The notes: generated from the sequence alone by a model not told the origin. A stretch of DNA of 64,000 nt from Kappaphycus alvarezii (GCA_002205965.3 NADL03000016.1:558001-622000); one strand, 5' to 3'; positions 43,683-54,039 are shown, counted from the first letter of the stretch. Program-made: numbers and translations.

Positions 43683-44006
43683 TTGTCTGGAAAACCATGG
43701 ATAGATAAGATATATCTTCCAATCACCCAAACGTTCCCCTCAAAAAGCGACCATCTGCCACACCCCAAGTGGACAGACAAGGCAAACTCTCTCCAACGAA
43801 TGTATGCCTTCGGCCCGATCGGCACGCTCTATGCCCACCGGGACCGTAACCGTGTGCGCAGGCTGGACCCACGTGAATTTACCACACGCTATCTCTACGC
43901 AGCCACAACCACAACAAGTGCGGAACAGGAACTGCAAACTGGAAAATTCCACCGCGTTAGGGCGACTGATTTCCAACTATACCTCCCCGACAGAGACTCC
44001 GCTTGA
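43683..44006 (+). pseudogene. C2 post-integrase region
   Basis: A 107-codon frame with MYAFGPIGTLYAHRDRNRVR then RLDPREFTTRYLYAATTTT and TGKFHRVRATDFQLYLPDRD. This is the copia segment 'x-F-G-C-x-[GV]-[YW]...K-[LF]-x-P-[RK]-[AS]-x-x-x-x-[FY]-[LV]-G-Y' that follows the integrase core. Confidence 0.6.
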
Positions 44007-44394
44007 TTTTGGCGCTGCCATAAACCGCAAGGCACACCAGCAACCAACGATAGACTTGGGAAGAGCACAAACAACCACCCGCAACGCGGCCGACGCACGC
44101 CAATTCCCTGACAGCGGTCTATGAGACATTGCACACTATCCGGAGCTGAATTAGCTCAATAACGCGAAAACTACTAAGTGGCTCAGCAAAGAAGCCCTTA
44201 ACGCAAATTAGAAACCGATACCGCTCATAATGAGCTACCAATACAAGAGAAGGCCAACCGAAAAGCTGATCGAAAGCAAGGCGAGGTGCTCGGCACCGGG
44301 CTGCCAAATTGGGGCCCATTAACACTAAAAACCAGAGCACTCAGCGGCCCATATCGCTCCTAAACCCATAGAGCGCCCACTTTTGACGCTAACA

Positions 44395-45130
44395 GCAGCA
44401 TTTAGGCTTCAGTGCAACCACTTTGACATCAAGAGGGTGTTTTTGCACGAGTATTACGGCTACACCGAGCCTGTCCATATAAAACAACTTCCAAAGTTGG
44501 ACGGTACCCTGCGAAACCCCAGCAAACCACTGGATATTCTCATAAGGAATATATAAGGCACACCATTAGGAGGGTACAACTATCGAAAATGCGCCGAAGC
44601 TTGCCTCAAGGCTCAGGGACTCAAAAAGAGCGACGACGAACCCTGCTTGTTTTCAAATTTCGGAGGACCCAATGCCTTCAGTATACTTGCTCTCACTATC
44701 AACAACTTCTTCATAGTCTCCACCCACAAGGAGCGCATCAAATCCATATTTCATTCGCGTGTACAAAAGCACGTAAAGCGATTAGTTCCACTTTCGCAGT
44801 ATTTGGGATTTCACATCGAGTACAAGGTCGATGGCGCCATCAAAATCAGTTTGCCATCCCACACCTCCAAAGCGCCACAGACTATGCGCAAGGCTGACTG
44901 TAATGAACTCGTGTACTCACACGTTGAAGGCTTGCGGTATCACGGGCAGGACGACGCAGACGAGCCGATTCCTCATAAGGCCAACTACCAGGAAGTGATC
45001 GGAGAACTCCGGTATATCACAGACTGCACGAGACCCGACAAAGCTTTCTATTTGAACAGACTTACTTCATCTGCTCAAAACTGTAAAAAAAGGCATTGGC
45101 TGCTAACAAGGCACTTAATACGTTACCTCA
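44395..45130 (+). pseudogene. C2 reverse transcriptase
   Basis: Segments FDIKRVFLHEYYGYTEPVHI (first palm Asp and 'A-F-L-H-G' form), YNYRKCAEACLKAQGLKKSD, and FSILALTINNFFIVSTHKER. In the last the catalytic [VY]-[DV]-D-D is replaced by I-N-N. Then QYLGFHIEYKVDGAIKISLP, and YQEVIGELRYITDCTRPDKA (the 'G-x-L-x-Y-x-x-x-x-T-RPD' connection). The NN substitution removes both catalytic aspartates, so this copy cannot polymerise DNA even apart from its frameshifts. Confidence 0.75.
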
Positions 45131-45189
45131 AGCAAACTATCAATCACAGTATCACATATTACATGATTAATATAAGGGAAAACAGCTCC

Positions 45190-45570
45190 TCTCCGCTGCA
45201 CACCTACTCCGATGCCGATTTCGTCGAACAAAGGAAACCCCACAAGTCAATCCCTGTAAACGTGCTCACACTAACAGGCAGCCCTGGTATGGCTCTCGCT
45301 GAAATAAGACATAAAGACCCTCAGCACATATGAAGCAGAATATGTAGCAGCCACACGGGCCGTCCAAATGACATGGTAAAGTCGGCTAATCTTCTTCGTT
45401 CACCTACTGCGGGGACCCACACCGATCAGAATCGACAACAAAGCAATAATCCATGTCGCACAGAAAACTGCGGGTACTAATCGCGCTTTCAACGGAAAGA
45501 TGCAAAAGAACTATCGAATCGACGTCGAAAATTACAGATCCAATCGAGATACTAAGAGGAAGAAGTCAAC
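45190..45570 (+). pseudogene. C2 RNase H
   Basis: Open frame LHTYSDADFVEQRKPHKSIP then VNVLTLTGSPGMALAEIRHK (first Asp in Y-S-D-A-D), then by shift TYEAEYVAATRAVQMTW (catalytic Glu in E-A-E-Y-V-A) and IRIDNKAIIHVAQ (Asp in D-N-K-A). These are the standard copia RNase H landmarks. One stop follows MTW. Confidence 0.7.
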
Positions 45571-46025
45571 AGTGCCAGTGAAACTCTTCAGGGAAGCCTG
45601 CATGGATTGTAGAAAGGACCAATCTCGCGATGATTTGAAGTTACAGTCTCCTATTTTTGCAACTTTGAAGATCAGAGAAGCCAACAACCGTTCTTGAAGA
45701 CGTAACGGAACGAAGATTAATACCCGAAAATTTAGACGTATATTGTCGTCCGGGCTACAAGCATTCCAAGGGCAAAGGAGCCAAGTAAATGGTATCCCTA
45801 TCAAGTCTGATCTTATGCCTATGCATAACGACCCACATCCTGCCTTAGGCTGGGGTTTTCTCTAATATGTTGGGGCATATAGTCTGCTTTAGCGCTTTCC
45901 CTAGCGATGGGCGTCAAATTCTCAAGATGGAGCCTTTAGACTGCGAGCCATTCTACCACGTGTATGGTAAGAAATAGAGCAATGAGCAGCTCACATTCGG
46001 TACATGAAGACATCCTCTTCAAAAC

Positions 46026-46316
46026 TTGATAGGGAATAAAATCGTAATTCCATTTTACGTCACGACGGGAGATAGTCCTCTTCTACTTGAAATTTGTATC
46101 TTGAGCAAATCGGATGTCCTCAGTTCTCAGACACCTCTTGTTGTTATGATACCAAATTGTGCTTTTGAAGGATTGGATAGAAAAATAGTGCTTCCAATCT
46201 ACATTTCGGAAGGTAGAGAAACTCGAAATCGCCTCCACCTTTTTATGAGTCAAGTTTCCAAATTCCAAGGCTATATTGCGACAAAGTGGGCATTGTTTGG
46301 AACTACAGTATATTAA
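46026..46316 (+). pseudogene. C3 protease-like region
   Basis: A 96-codon frame: KIVIPFYVTTGDSPLLLEIC then ILSKSDVLSSQTPLVVMIPN and LPIYISEGRETRNRLHLFM. The 'x-D-[IT]-P-[LF]-L-[LI]-x-x-x-x-[LM]-x-x-[AS]' form follows the catalytic Asp in retropepsins of this copia subgroup. The active-site D-x-G is upstream or lost. Confidence 0.45.
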
Positions 46317-46354
46317 GATGAGGCCAGTAACAAAAAATTGCACTTAATCGGAAA

Positions 46355-47080
46355 ATGTACAAAAGACTTCACTGCAAAAATTCACTTGTAATTGCAACTA
46401 CCTCTGGAGGGACATGGTGGATCTTTGCAAACGGGGCGGTTTTCTTTCGCCAGTATTGGAACAAGCTCTCGAAGGATTCGAGCAAAAGTGCTCTAGTTGC
46501 GAGACGACGGGAAGGTAAGTCAATGTTTGCAAGGTGTCTTTAGTGATCCACTTCGAAACTTTAACGAAGAAGTGCAAACTAATTTCTTGTGCTTGGTTGA
46601 ATTAAAAAAGTGCCCAATATTACATATTAAAGGTCTAGCATCACGCTTTCGTAACGCTGTTGTTTATGTCGACCAGAGATATGAAAGAAGCTCCAAGACT
46701 TATTGACACACCCTGGAGCGCAGTGAATGGAGCTCTTGCGTAAATAAAGTTCGATAAGGAATTTGACAATGATGATCTTGTCAAGATGTTGCAAAAGCAT
46801 GGTATCAAACAAAAACCTCGCCCGGCAAGGACGCATAGCAAACTTGGTTCAGTGGAAAGTGGAAGCTTTTGTCTGCGTCAGATTTCCCTGCGTATTCTCA
46901 GGGATACACGAAGGAGACACGAAAGGTACTCCTTCAACAGTTCAAGAGATTATTTCACGAGCACTTAACGAGACGAATCTTCTAAGTGAAACAACCTTGT
47001 CAGTGCCCTTGAGCTCGCTAGGTTTTTCAAACCATCTATTCTCAGCCTACCACAAACACCAGTGGATTCAGAATTAATTG
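46355..47080 (+). pseudogene. C3 integrase
   Basis: A frame reads LCKRGGFLSPVLEQALEGFE then QKCSSCETTGR, the zinc-binding C-x2-C with preceding Arg/Gly helix. By shift, FNEEVQTNFLCLVELKKCPI then LHIKGLASRFRNAVVYVDQR represents the first catalytic strand (Asp expected at ILH-x-x-D). KMLQKHGIKQKPRPARTHSK then LGSVESGS fits the region carrying the third acidic residue ('P-x-x-N-G-x-x-E'). All are broken by stops. Confidence 0.6.
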
Positions 47081-47539
47081 ACACACATTATAAGAAAATT
47101 GCACGTCGCATTCTCTCCAAGATGCTAGAATCTCGATTACCAAATAAAATTCCATCACATTTTGATAAGGGAACAAAAAAAAGATGTCTGGAATTTGGGG
47201 TACGTCCAAAACGCAAAAGAACATTTTGGAGTTCACTGGGAGCAAATTAGGAAATGTGAAACGCCTGAAAATCGAATAAGAGGACACAAGTATGAACCTA
47301 TCTTCATCCCTTTTGCAAGAATTAGATGGTACCGAACATGCGAAAATGCATAAAAAGGACAGGAGCATCAGATCCTGATGGATAACGAAGGTGAATTTGA
47401 TGTTATTGCACCTATTCTGTCTGCTTTTGTTCAAAAAAAAAGAACAATAGGGATACAAAGGTCTCGTTTTCAAGCTACCGATGGAGAAGTAGTTCTCCAT
47501 GGCCCTCGCGTCGGAACGAAGATGTAGATGGTACCGAGA

Positions 47540-48430
47540 TTTTGGTTCTGGATTCAACGTCGTTCTTTGCAAAAAAAGACAACATCCAACCGAGCTCGAG
47601 ACAAAGTAGACGGATTGACATAACTAAGAGTACTATACATAGCCGAACGGACAAGGGAGTTATTTACGCTCCTGTAATGGACGAGATGAAACTATAACGA
47701 GAGTTTAACTCACAGAAAAAAGAATTACTTCGGCAAATTCGAAGCGCTATTGGTGATGAAACTGTGACAGAAAGCAATATAGCTTCAATAGCACCAAAGT
47801 GGCTCATTGAAAATTATATTGCGAAGGAAAAGTCCAACTACAAGGATAAAAACGAATATCAGGAAGTAAACATTAGAAACCTACCAAGAAATGCAAATCC
47901 TATTTAGTCCCATCGTTTCTTCCAAGCTGAATTGGATGGAGAATCAGAAAATTGAGATTGAAGTCCAGATTAGTTCCACACATGAATAGAGATAAGGAGA
48001 AAGATTTAAAGACTCAGCAGCAACACAATTTTCTATTATACGGACTCTTCTATTTGATGCAGCGATACTTCGATTTTCCCTAACGACGACTACTGACAGC
48101 TTCTTCGTATGCAAGCTACTGGTCCCAGCATTCGGTCTCTTCGAATTAGGCCAGCTCTGGCAACTCCAATCGAAGATTGTATGTTCAACAATTGACTTTA
48201 ATGCGTCCGGGGGATGCCACAATTATTTTTGAAACGGAATTCATCTGTAAATCCCCTTTTTGTTGGCGGATGATTTCTTAATTGCAGTAAACCGACAGTT
48301 AATCCAAGATTTCCATGTCGCACTTTCCACACATGTCAAGGTCGGCAGATTCATATCTGAATCCAACCTGGTTTTCAATAGAATTCATATATCCCAAGAC
48401 AGTAGAATTAACACTACTGTTTCTACGAAG
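47540..48430 (+). pseudogene. C3 reverse transcriptase
   Basis: MDEMKLREFNSQKKELLRQI-like residues (with a stop) precede the block QEVNIRNLPRNANPI, then LVPHMNRDKEKDLKTQQQHN and LYGLFYLMQRYFDFP, and FGLFELGQLWQLQSKI in another frame. The catalytic motif is FLLADDFLIAVNRQLIQDFH (Asp codons 48,269-48,274), followed by VGRFISESNLVFNRIHISQD. The A-D-D form keeps both aspartates. Several frameshifts separate the pieces. Confidence 0.7.
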
Positions 48431-48436
48431 GAATAA

Positions 48437-49264
48437 ATGGAAAAAAAGTGTCAAATTTTCATTGGATCGCAAGAAATGGAAAGGCAAGACGTTAAATGCT
48501 CATTAGACGAAGTCAAAAAATTACAAATCCTCGCTGGAAAACTCAATTGGTCCGGACATAGCGAAATAGGTGCTGCAATATATGTCCCTAGTTCCTTGCA
48601 GCAATGGACATCCGATCTCAGAGTGCGTCACTTGACTGAAGCTAATAGTGCGCTCCATGATATTTGAAAGCTTGGACCCATCATAACACATCGAGTATCT
48701 TCCACTCAAGATGTTAACATTGAAAGCACCGCTTATTTGGCCTTCTCTGATGGGAGCCAAGTTAAAATATCCTAGGCCAAACAGGTCACTTCTCTGGAAT
48801 CTTTTTTCCATATTCCAAAATATTCCATAACATCGACCAGCACACCTCTAAGTAGGTTCGAGTCTCTTTTTTGTCCGTTGGGGCGGAGATCCTTGCAGCG
48901 ACAGAGTCAGCCGATCTGGTCAGCCGATCGGGATTGACTTATAGCGTACCCCATATCGAATATTTACTCTGCTGCTCGTTCCTTGTCACTTATCTTGACG
49001 TTTGATTCACATGGACTCTACTCGACCATCCCCTCTCTTCACGAAGTTCGCGATTACACGCTTCGTCCAACAGTCAAAAGGTGGAGTGACTCATTTGAGT
49101 CAGGAGAGATTGCCATTACGCAGTGGATTAAAGGCACAAACAACATCGCCGATGCCTTGATCAAGCGGAACATAAACACCTTCCAAAACCTAATCGAACT
49201 TGTGCACTTGGCTGCTTGGATTCGGATATATCTCATGAAATTGAAAGAGTTAAACCAGGTCTAG
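48437..49264 (+). pseudogene. C3 connection and RNase H
   Basis: LDEVKKLQILAGKLNWSGHS and IGAAIYVPSSLQQ mark the connection ('L-x-x-[LIV]-x-G-x-L-x-W-[LI]...RPD'). AYLAFSDGSQVKIS gives the first RNase H Asp. In the last frame, SFESGEIAITQWIKGTNNIA then DALIKRN matches the end of copia RNase H ('[IV]-x-W-[IVC]-x-[GT]-x-x-[NM]-x-A-D-x-[LF]-[TI]-K'). A stop ends it at 49,264. Confidence 0.65.
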
Positions 49265-50365
49265 GAAATAGAATGACGACAATAGAATTCTTTAGGTAGA
49301 AATATGGTTTGATCATCGTGCATTCCCAAAAATACCGTCGTAATCGGCCTCGGTATCTTGTCTTTGGGCTAAAAAATGTCGCTGGTGAGCTGTACGTATG
49401 CTTACACGAGCCATCCTACATCAACATCAATTCCAAGTTCAAAAATCTCCACTATACTCCTGCCACATTGCAACTATGTCTGTGATTCCACTTCTCATTC
49501 AATTTAATGGCACGAGGGATATAAAAAACACCACTCCAGCCAATTTTCAACCTTTTTTTAATTGAAAATTGATAAAAAAAGTAACCTTCTTTTCACTCTA
49601 AGGTCCCAGTTGGATTCACAAGTTGAAGACTTGTCCACAGTTTCAGGTGTCCAGATTTTGTTATCCGTACTTGCCTCTATCGCCTCATCGTCAAAAAAAG
49701 ATTTCAGAGATAATCATTGTCAGCGGTCTTTGACGTCTCTCCAAACGACAAAGTGTCAGGTGCTGCGGACGTTTGCCGAGAAGGCAGGCTTTGGCTATCG
49801 TCTGAGCTCTTCTGTGCCATCAAAATGCGGACCTGTGTCACTGACATAAGTAACGTCTTGTATGTCATCTAGTTTTTGATCTTTGAATCCATAAAGGGGA
49901 TACCGATTTTCATCAATGTGAGGAAACGGATGGGAAGTAGAGGTTTTGGGACGCAAATTTTGCATATCAGGGTCGTTGAAGGGAAATTTGACATTGGCTG
50001 ACATTTTTGAGTGGCAAAAAATACATAGCTTGAATACCCAAATATTGAAGTGTGGTATTTGGAGCCACCTGAGCATGGTTGAATAAGTCATCTATTCACA
50101 CAAAATGGAACCGGATACAGCGCCGAACACTACTGTACAGTAGAGATCATGCGCAAATCTAAGTTCTGTGATACTTTTTCTAAGGTGCAGTATCTGCCTA
50201 TGTCTTACTCTTCGAATAATGCCATCAAGAAGCCGTTTCGGCCGCATTTATTCGCATCTCCTGTAATACTTAGGGAATGACAAAAGATTAGTTTCAAGAT
50301 TGTCAGGATGCACAAAATTTACTCACGTTTTGAAATATTTCATTCGCCCCAATACTAATTCAAGT
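49265..50365. other. no recognisable gene
   Basis: Holds a 98-codon minus frame (49,795-50,091) and a 95-codon plus frame (49,562-49,849), neither with a known motif, and one tactgtacagta palindrome near 50,130. The 3' LTR of C3 should lie near 49.3-49.6 kb if present, but I see no partner for it. Confidence 0.35.
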
Positions 50366-50430
50366 GTCTGTCCGTGTGTGTGCTTGTGTGTGCGCTTGCG
50401 TGTGCGCACGCGCCGTGTGTGTGTCCCTCG
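50366..50430 (+). repeat. degenerate (GT)n with GC inserts
   Basis: Runs of gtgtgtg alternating with gcgc, for example gtgtgtgtgcttgtgtgtgcgc. Alternating purine-pyrimidine tracts of this kind can adopt Z-DNA. Confidence 0.75.
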
Positions 50431-50587
50431 CCCGGCTGATTCGCAAAGACGCGCCAAATGTGTCAAGTCACGTCGGTGCAAGTGTGCGCCAAGAGTGCAA
50501 AAAATATATACATAAAACTAAAATACAACTGAAAAAACAGCCCAGTCAGGAGGGGTGGGAGAAGGCACGGAAGAACTGCAAGGGCCA

Positions 50588-50790
50588 TGGATAGTGGTGT
50601 ATCTGAAGGAAATATCGCCTCGGGAGCTGGTGCCCCTGAATCCGCTGCTGACCGTCGCAGAAGGCTCAACAGGGAGAGGAGTGCAACTCGCAGGAGGCAA
50701 AAAATAACAGAGTAGAGGGCTGCGAGGCTACAACCCAATCTGGAGCAGGCATGGAGGCGCAGAGAGAGGCAAAGATTGGAAAGGGGTGGC
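50588..50790 (+). pseudogene. Helitron protein, N-terminal basic region
   Basis: MDSGVSEGNIASGAGAPESA then ADRRRRLNRERSATRRQKIT, a stop, and RAARLQPNLEQAWRRRERQR. Helitron proteins of this type begin with such an Arg/Glu/Gln-rich bZIP-like stretch with repeated R-x-x-x-R/E spacing. By itself the motif is weak, but it lies in the right orientation upstream of an unmistakable helicase end. Confidence 0.45.
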
Positions 50791-50869
50791 CTAAGCGTTG
50801 CTATTGTGCCGGTTAAAATTCCAGTTGGGTTCCGGCCGCACCAACGCCTGTTTTAAGTTTTCTGAACTC

Positions 50870-51790
50870 TTTGCCGCATGCAAAGACCCTCAGACTTACT
50901 GAGAATATGAGGCTGGCTGCACTTCGAACAGACAATCCTGCAGACAATCAAGTCCTTCAGTTTCCCAATTTCCTTCTCAAAGTCGGCAAAGGGACAACAG
51001 AAGGTTAACAACACGGTGATATGCCGCTTACGCTTCCAGAAGGCATCAATGTCGTCAGCAACATCCAAGTACTCGCATCGACAGTATTCGAAGGCAACTC
51101 TTCCAACTACAGACAAGACGACTGAGTTAATTATACGCCATACTCACCTGCAATAACTCACCTGCAGGAACGCTCACCCTCCTGACATCAACCGTTTCGT
51201 AGGGTGCATGATCCCCGATCAAAATATGGTTTTCTCAAGTACTGAAAGTGTGGAGAACGAAGAATAAACGGCCTCCGTTACCCTGTAGAGCTCCTCAACT
51301 CTCTTCAAAGAGGAGGCCTCCTACCACATCACGAGATTGTTTTGAAGAAGGGCTACATAGTCATGCTCCTTCGCATTCTACAAGTCGAGCAAGGTCATTG
51401 CAATAGTGGCCGGTATATCGTAGACTGAATGTCACAAAACATGCTCTACCTCCGCAATGTCGTCGGAACCAACAAAGGTAACCCACTCCCGCTTCCACGG
51501 ATACAATGCAGCCCTGGAAATGACAGCTATCCTATTCCGGGATTTATTCTTCTCCAATTTCCTATTCTCGGCAGCTTTGCAATGACCATCAGCAAGGCTC
51601 AAGGCCGATCATTTAAGGGTAAGCTTGCAATCGATTTCACAACCCCTGCTTTTATCACGGCCAGCTATATGTTGCCCTATCCATGACAAACAATCCCAAG
51701 AGTCCTACCGTTTTTGGCGCCAATGCCAACAAACAGACCACAAATTTGGTATATCCAGAGGTTCTACAGTAGCTTCACATAAAGTATTCA
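50870..51790 (+). pseudogene. Helitron Pif1-like helicase, C-terminal part
   Basis: Frames in order: FVGCMIPDQNMVFSSTESVE ('D-x-x-[YF]-x-S-x-D-S'), ELLNSLQRGGLLPHHEIVLK then KGYIVMLLRILQVEQGHCNS and GRYIVD, LPLPRIQCSPGNDSYPIPGF, QFPILGSFAMTISKAQGRSF (helicase motif VI region, 'FAMTI-x-K-[AS]-QGQ-[ST]') and HGQLYVALSMTNNP (C-terminal 'HGQLYVA-[LF]-SR'). These are colinear with the end of the Helitron helicase. A few stops and two shifts are present. Confidence 0.8.
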
Positions 51791-51850
51791 ACATTTTCAT
51801 TCTCTATTAATTCGCACGCCTCCCAAACTTCCCAAACTCCCCGAAATGGC

Positions 51851-51879
51851 TGCGCGCGTAGCGCGCACGGAGCTCCTAG
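51851..51879 (+). terminator. Helitron 3' terminus: hairpin plus CTAG
   Basis: TGCGCGC-gta-GCGCGCA is a perfect 7-bp stem with a 3-nt loop, followed 8 nt later by CTAG and then T. This is the canonical Helitron 3' end (GC hairpin, then CTRR, inserted between A and T). It fixes the right boundary of the element at 51,879. Confidence 0.85.
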
Positions 51880-51929
51880 TTGGCCACTATTTAATTAGGC
51901 CTGGTACTGTACACGGCACAATTGAGGGA

Positions 51930-52615
51930 ATGTTGTACAGTTCATATTTTGCAAACGGTCGCGGCCAATCATGGGCTTCGACTGCAGTGGCTTGGCGCAT
52001 TTGATGAATTGTGCCATGTTGGACAGGCGGCAGAACTATTCTATGGTTCTGCCGATAATACAGTATCTATGGAGCTACACTATGTACTTCTAAATGGCCA
52101 CCGGAAATGCTACTTAAGGCTGTCCACACCAAATGATCGGGATAGTAGAAGTACAAGAGCTTTTGGGAGGCAAAGGCGCTACCGCTAGAATCGACCGTTC
52201 TACAGTACTGTACTGGCTCGCCGTACATATTCAACCACTCAAGTACTGGACTGCATCGGCATCTCGGGGACTTTTGTAACCGTTCTTTGTGTCTGCCCTT
52301 TTTCGCTCCTCGCTAGCATCCCGAATATTACACTGTAAGAAGCTTACAGTGTATCGAGCGAGGCAATGAAGCTCCCATATACCTACATTTTTTAAAATTT
52401 TTTACATCGTTTAGAGTATTTAAATATGCTTATAATCGCATTCAATTTCTTTTGCAAGCGCCTTCTAGCGCTTGCAATTGCTTGGCACTGCTTGCAGTTG
52501 CATCCTATAGTAACGAGCGGCAATGAGTAGCAAAACGTTTAAAGAAAAGATTAAGAGAATGTGCGATTGGTAAGTGCGATCCTCATGTTGTATCGAGAGA
52601 AAATTTGGATAATTA
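51930..52615 (+). repeat. P-family repeat, copy 1 (promoter-like with splice donor)
   Basis: Blocks shared in order with 61,390-61,990 include cggtcgcggccaaycatggg, an AT-rich centre, cttgcaattgcttggcactg then cttgcagttgc, tatagtaac, and agaaaagattaagag...cgattg|gtaagtgcgat. The last contains a perfect GT donor (gtaagt) in both copies. Conservation of this donor and of the C-rich to AT-rich transition suggests a promoter with a short first exon rather than random repeats. The transcript is not identified. Confidence 0.5.
52308..52363. repeat. nested inverted repeat in P copy 1
   Basis: TACACTGTAAG at 52,329-52,339 pairs perfectly with CTTACAGTGTA at 52,343-52,353 around a 3-nt loop. An outer pair CCTCGCT (52,308) and AGCGAGG (52,357) flanks it. 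The structure is not present in P copy 2, so it arose or was inserted after the copies separated. Confidence 0.65.
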
Positions 52616-52639
52616 AAAATGTGTCCGCAGAGCGTGGAT

Positions 52640-52800
52640 ATCCGTGGCCAGCAATGTATATGCCCTGGCGTGCAATTTTGCCAGGCCCAAAATCCAAATT
52701 TTTCCTTGTTTTCTATTCCAGTACTTTATAGGCCGTGGGGAGCTGTTTACCCTTCTTAAATTCCAAACCTCATTCCACTGCTGCAAGGTAAGTAAGAAAT
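52640..52800 (+). repeat. V repeat, copy 1 (exon-like)
   Basis: Shares about 130 bp with 53,880-54,030. Both translate to similar residues (SNVYALACNFA and STVYALAWQFC; GRGELFTLLKFQTS and GRGEMFKLSKFQTS). In this copy a ttttctattccag acceptor-like string and a gcaag|gtaagt donor-like string bracket the second half, suggesting an exon. Product unknown. Confidence 0.4.
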
Positions 52801-53003
52801 TGTTGGTGCTACAGTGCATCCTGTCATGGTCTACTGCCACATGAGTACGGTGTTCAGCTGCCAGAGATGATTGCAGTGTCCAACTCATTTGACGAGCTAA
52901 ATCCTAATACGAAATCTTTTTTCCTCGAAAGCTAAATGTGCGTTTGCACGCCATTTGGTCCGGCCGAATTCGATAATTTCCATTTCCAGTACGATTCCTT
53001 ATT

Positions 53004-53562
53004 GTGAGGTCAGGCTTTGCCCTCCAGCCTAGAGTCCGACCCGAGTGTGTGCTCCGGTATGGACCTGCCGTTCGATTTAAAGCAACCGAACTGCTCGACG
53101 AGAAATTATTTTCCAAGCCGTTGATGTATCACGTTGTTAAATTCCTTCGAGAGGACCCTGGCGTGCGTCTTGTGATGGCCAGCTCCGAGGCCCGATAAGA
53201 GATTCCCAATTCGCGCGCTGTACGTAATGGATCATTGCGGGTGGGTAACGCAGCGGAATGGTACCTGCCTTCTCGCCGCTGTGATCAATGGTAATGACGT
53301 CTTGCTTGTATGCGATGCTGCCCGGAACTTCTTCTCTCAATCTCAGGGAGCTGCCTTGAATTTTTCTCGCGTGAGTGAAGTTCGCGACTTGCCCCATCAA
53401 TTCCTAGGGAAGTTGCAGGCCCGCAAGTTGCTTAAGGAGGTAAGGGCGGGTATATCTCTTAATCCATGGCAAACCTTGCCTGCCCCTGCTAGGGTGCATT
53501 TCTCGTTTTTCTGGAGGAGCCTTCCGATCATTGCATGGTTGTCGATGCCAAAAGCCAGCTGA
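53004..53562 (+). CDS. X-family coding-like region, copy 1, first half
   Basis: Frame 1: RVRPECVLRYGPAVRFKATE, then EKLFSKPLMYHVVKFLREDP followed by GVRLVMASSEAR and a stop. Frame 2: WVTQRNGTCLLAAVINGNDV then LLVCDAA. The copy at 60.4-60.7 kb encodes matching residues. In the best block (FLREDPGVRLVMAS versus FPREDPGALLVIAS) most base differences fall in third codon positions, a sign of past protein coding. The family is unknown to me. A frameshift or an intron separates the two frames. Confidence 0.45.
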
Positions 53563-53879
53563 TCTGGGATAGCGTGGATCCTGGGCCGCCATGCTCCTCC
53601 GCCCGGACGTTAAATCTTTGTGGCGGGGATGAGGGCGTTATGGGGGGTTCAATCTGCGCTCGTGGGCTTGCGGCCAGTCGTGAGTAGTAGTTTGTCCACT
53701 TTTTGAATTAGCGGCCCCGTCGTTATTTGTAACTTGTCCACCTTCTAAGTTTACGTGTCTGAATTCTTGAGCTGACCTATGCGTCGTGGTCAAGGTATCG
53801 TTGCAAACTCCCCTTCCTTCATAGTTGCGGATTTACAGTGTCCCTGAAGGTGCTGACAGTGTCCTGAGTGGAGGGCGTG

Positions 53880-54030
53880 GCCATCCGTGTCCAGCACTGT
53901 ATATGCCCTTGCGTGGCAATTTTGCGGGCCGAATATAAAAAATACTTATTTTCTAACGCGGTTCTGTAAAGGCCGTGGCGAGATGTTTAAACTGTCCAAA
54001 TTCCAAACTTCCAACCGTTTTTTATCACCT
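53880..54030 (+). repeat. V repeat, copy 2
   Basis: Second copy of the segment at 52,640. The acceptor-like string is degraded to cttattttctaacgcg, and the conserved residues GRGEMFKLSKFQTS follow. It lies between the two halves of X copy 1. Confidence 0.4.
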
Positions 54031-54039
54031 CTGGTAACG

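Larger units (their letters stand above)
41330..45700 (+). mobile_element. degenerate Ty1/copia retrotransposon C2
   Basis: Plus-strand Gag-like region, protease, integrase zinc segment and core, RT, RNase H in copia order over about 4.4 kb. Long frames remain in the RT to RNase H part (228 codons), while Gag and protease are heavily broken. It is related to but distinct from C1 and C3: its integrase has the classical C-x2-C and NSLAEQ-like forms. No LTR pair was found, perhaps through divergence. Confidence 0.8.
46020..49264 (+). mobile_element. degenerate copia-like retrotransposon C3
   Basis: Plus-strand protease-like region, integrase, RT with A-D-D, connection and RNase H over 3.2 kb, starting only about 300 bp after C2. 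It belongs to a different copia subgroup from C2: its integrase zinc segment reads CSSCETTGR and its RT linker has the PRNANPI and HMNRDKEKD blocks. Gag was not found. Frames are broken throughout. Confidence 0.75.
50580..51879 (+). mobile_element. Helitron remnant with intact 3' end and internal deletion
   Basis: Plus-strand coding pieces from the start and the end of a Helitron Rep/helicase protein lie about 100 bp apart, and the unit ends with a GC hairpin followed by CTAG and a host T. The Rep nuclease and most of the helicase are missing, so this is a deletion derivative. The 5' TC end could not be placed. Helitrons move by rolling-circle replication, and the 3' hairpin acts as terminator. 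Confidence 0.75.
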
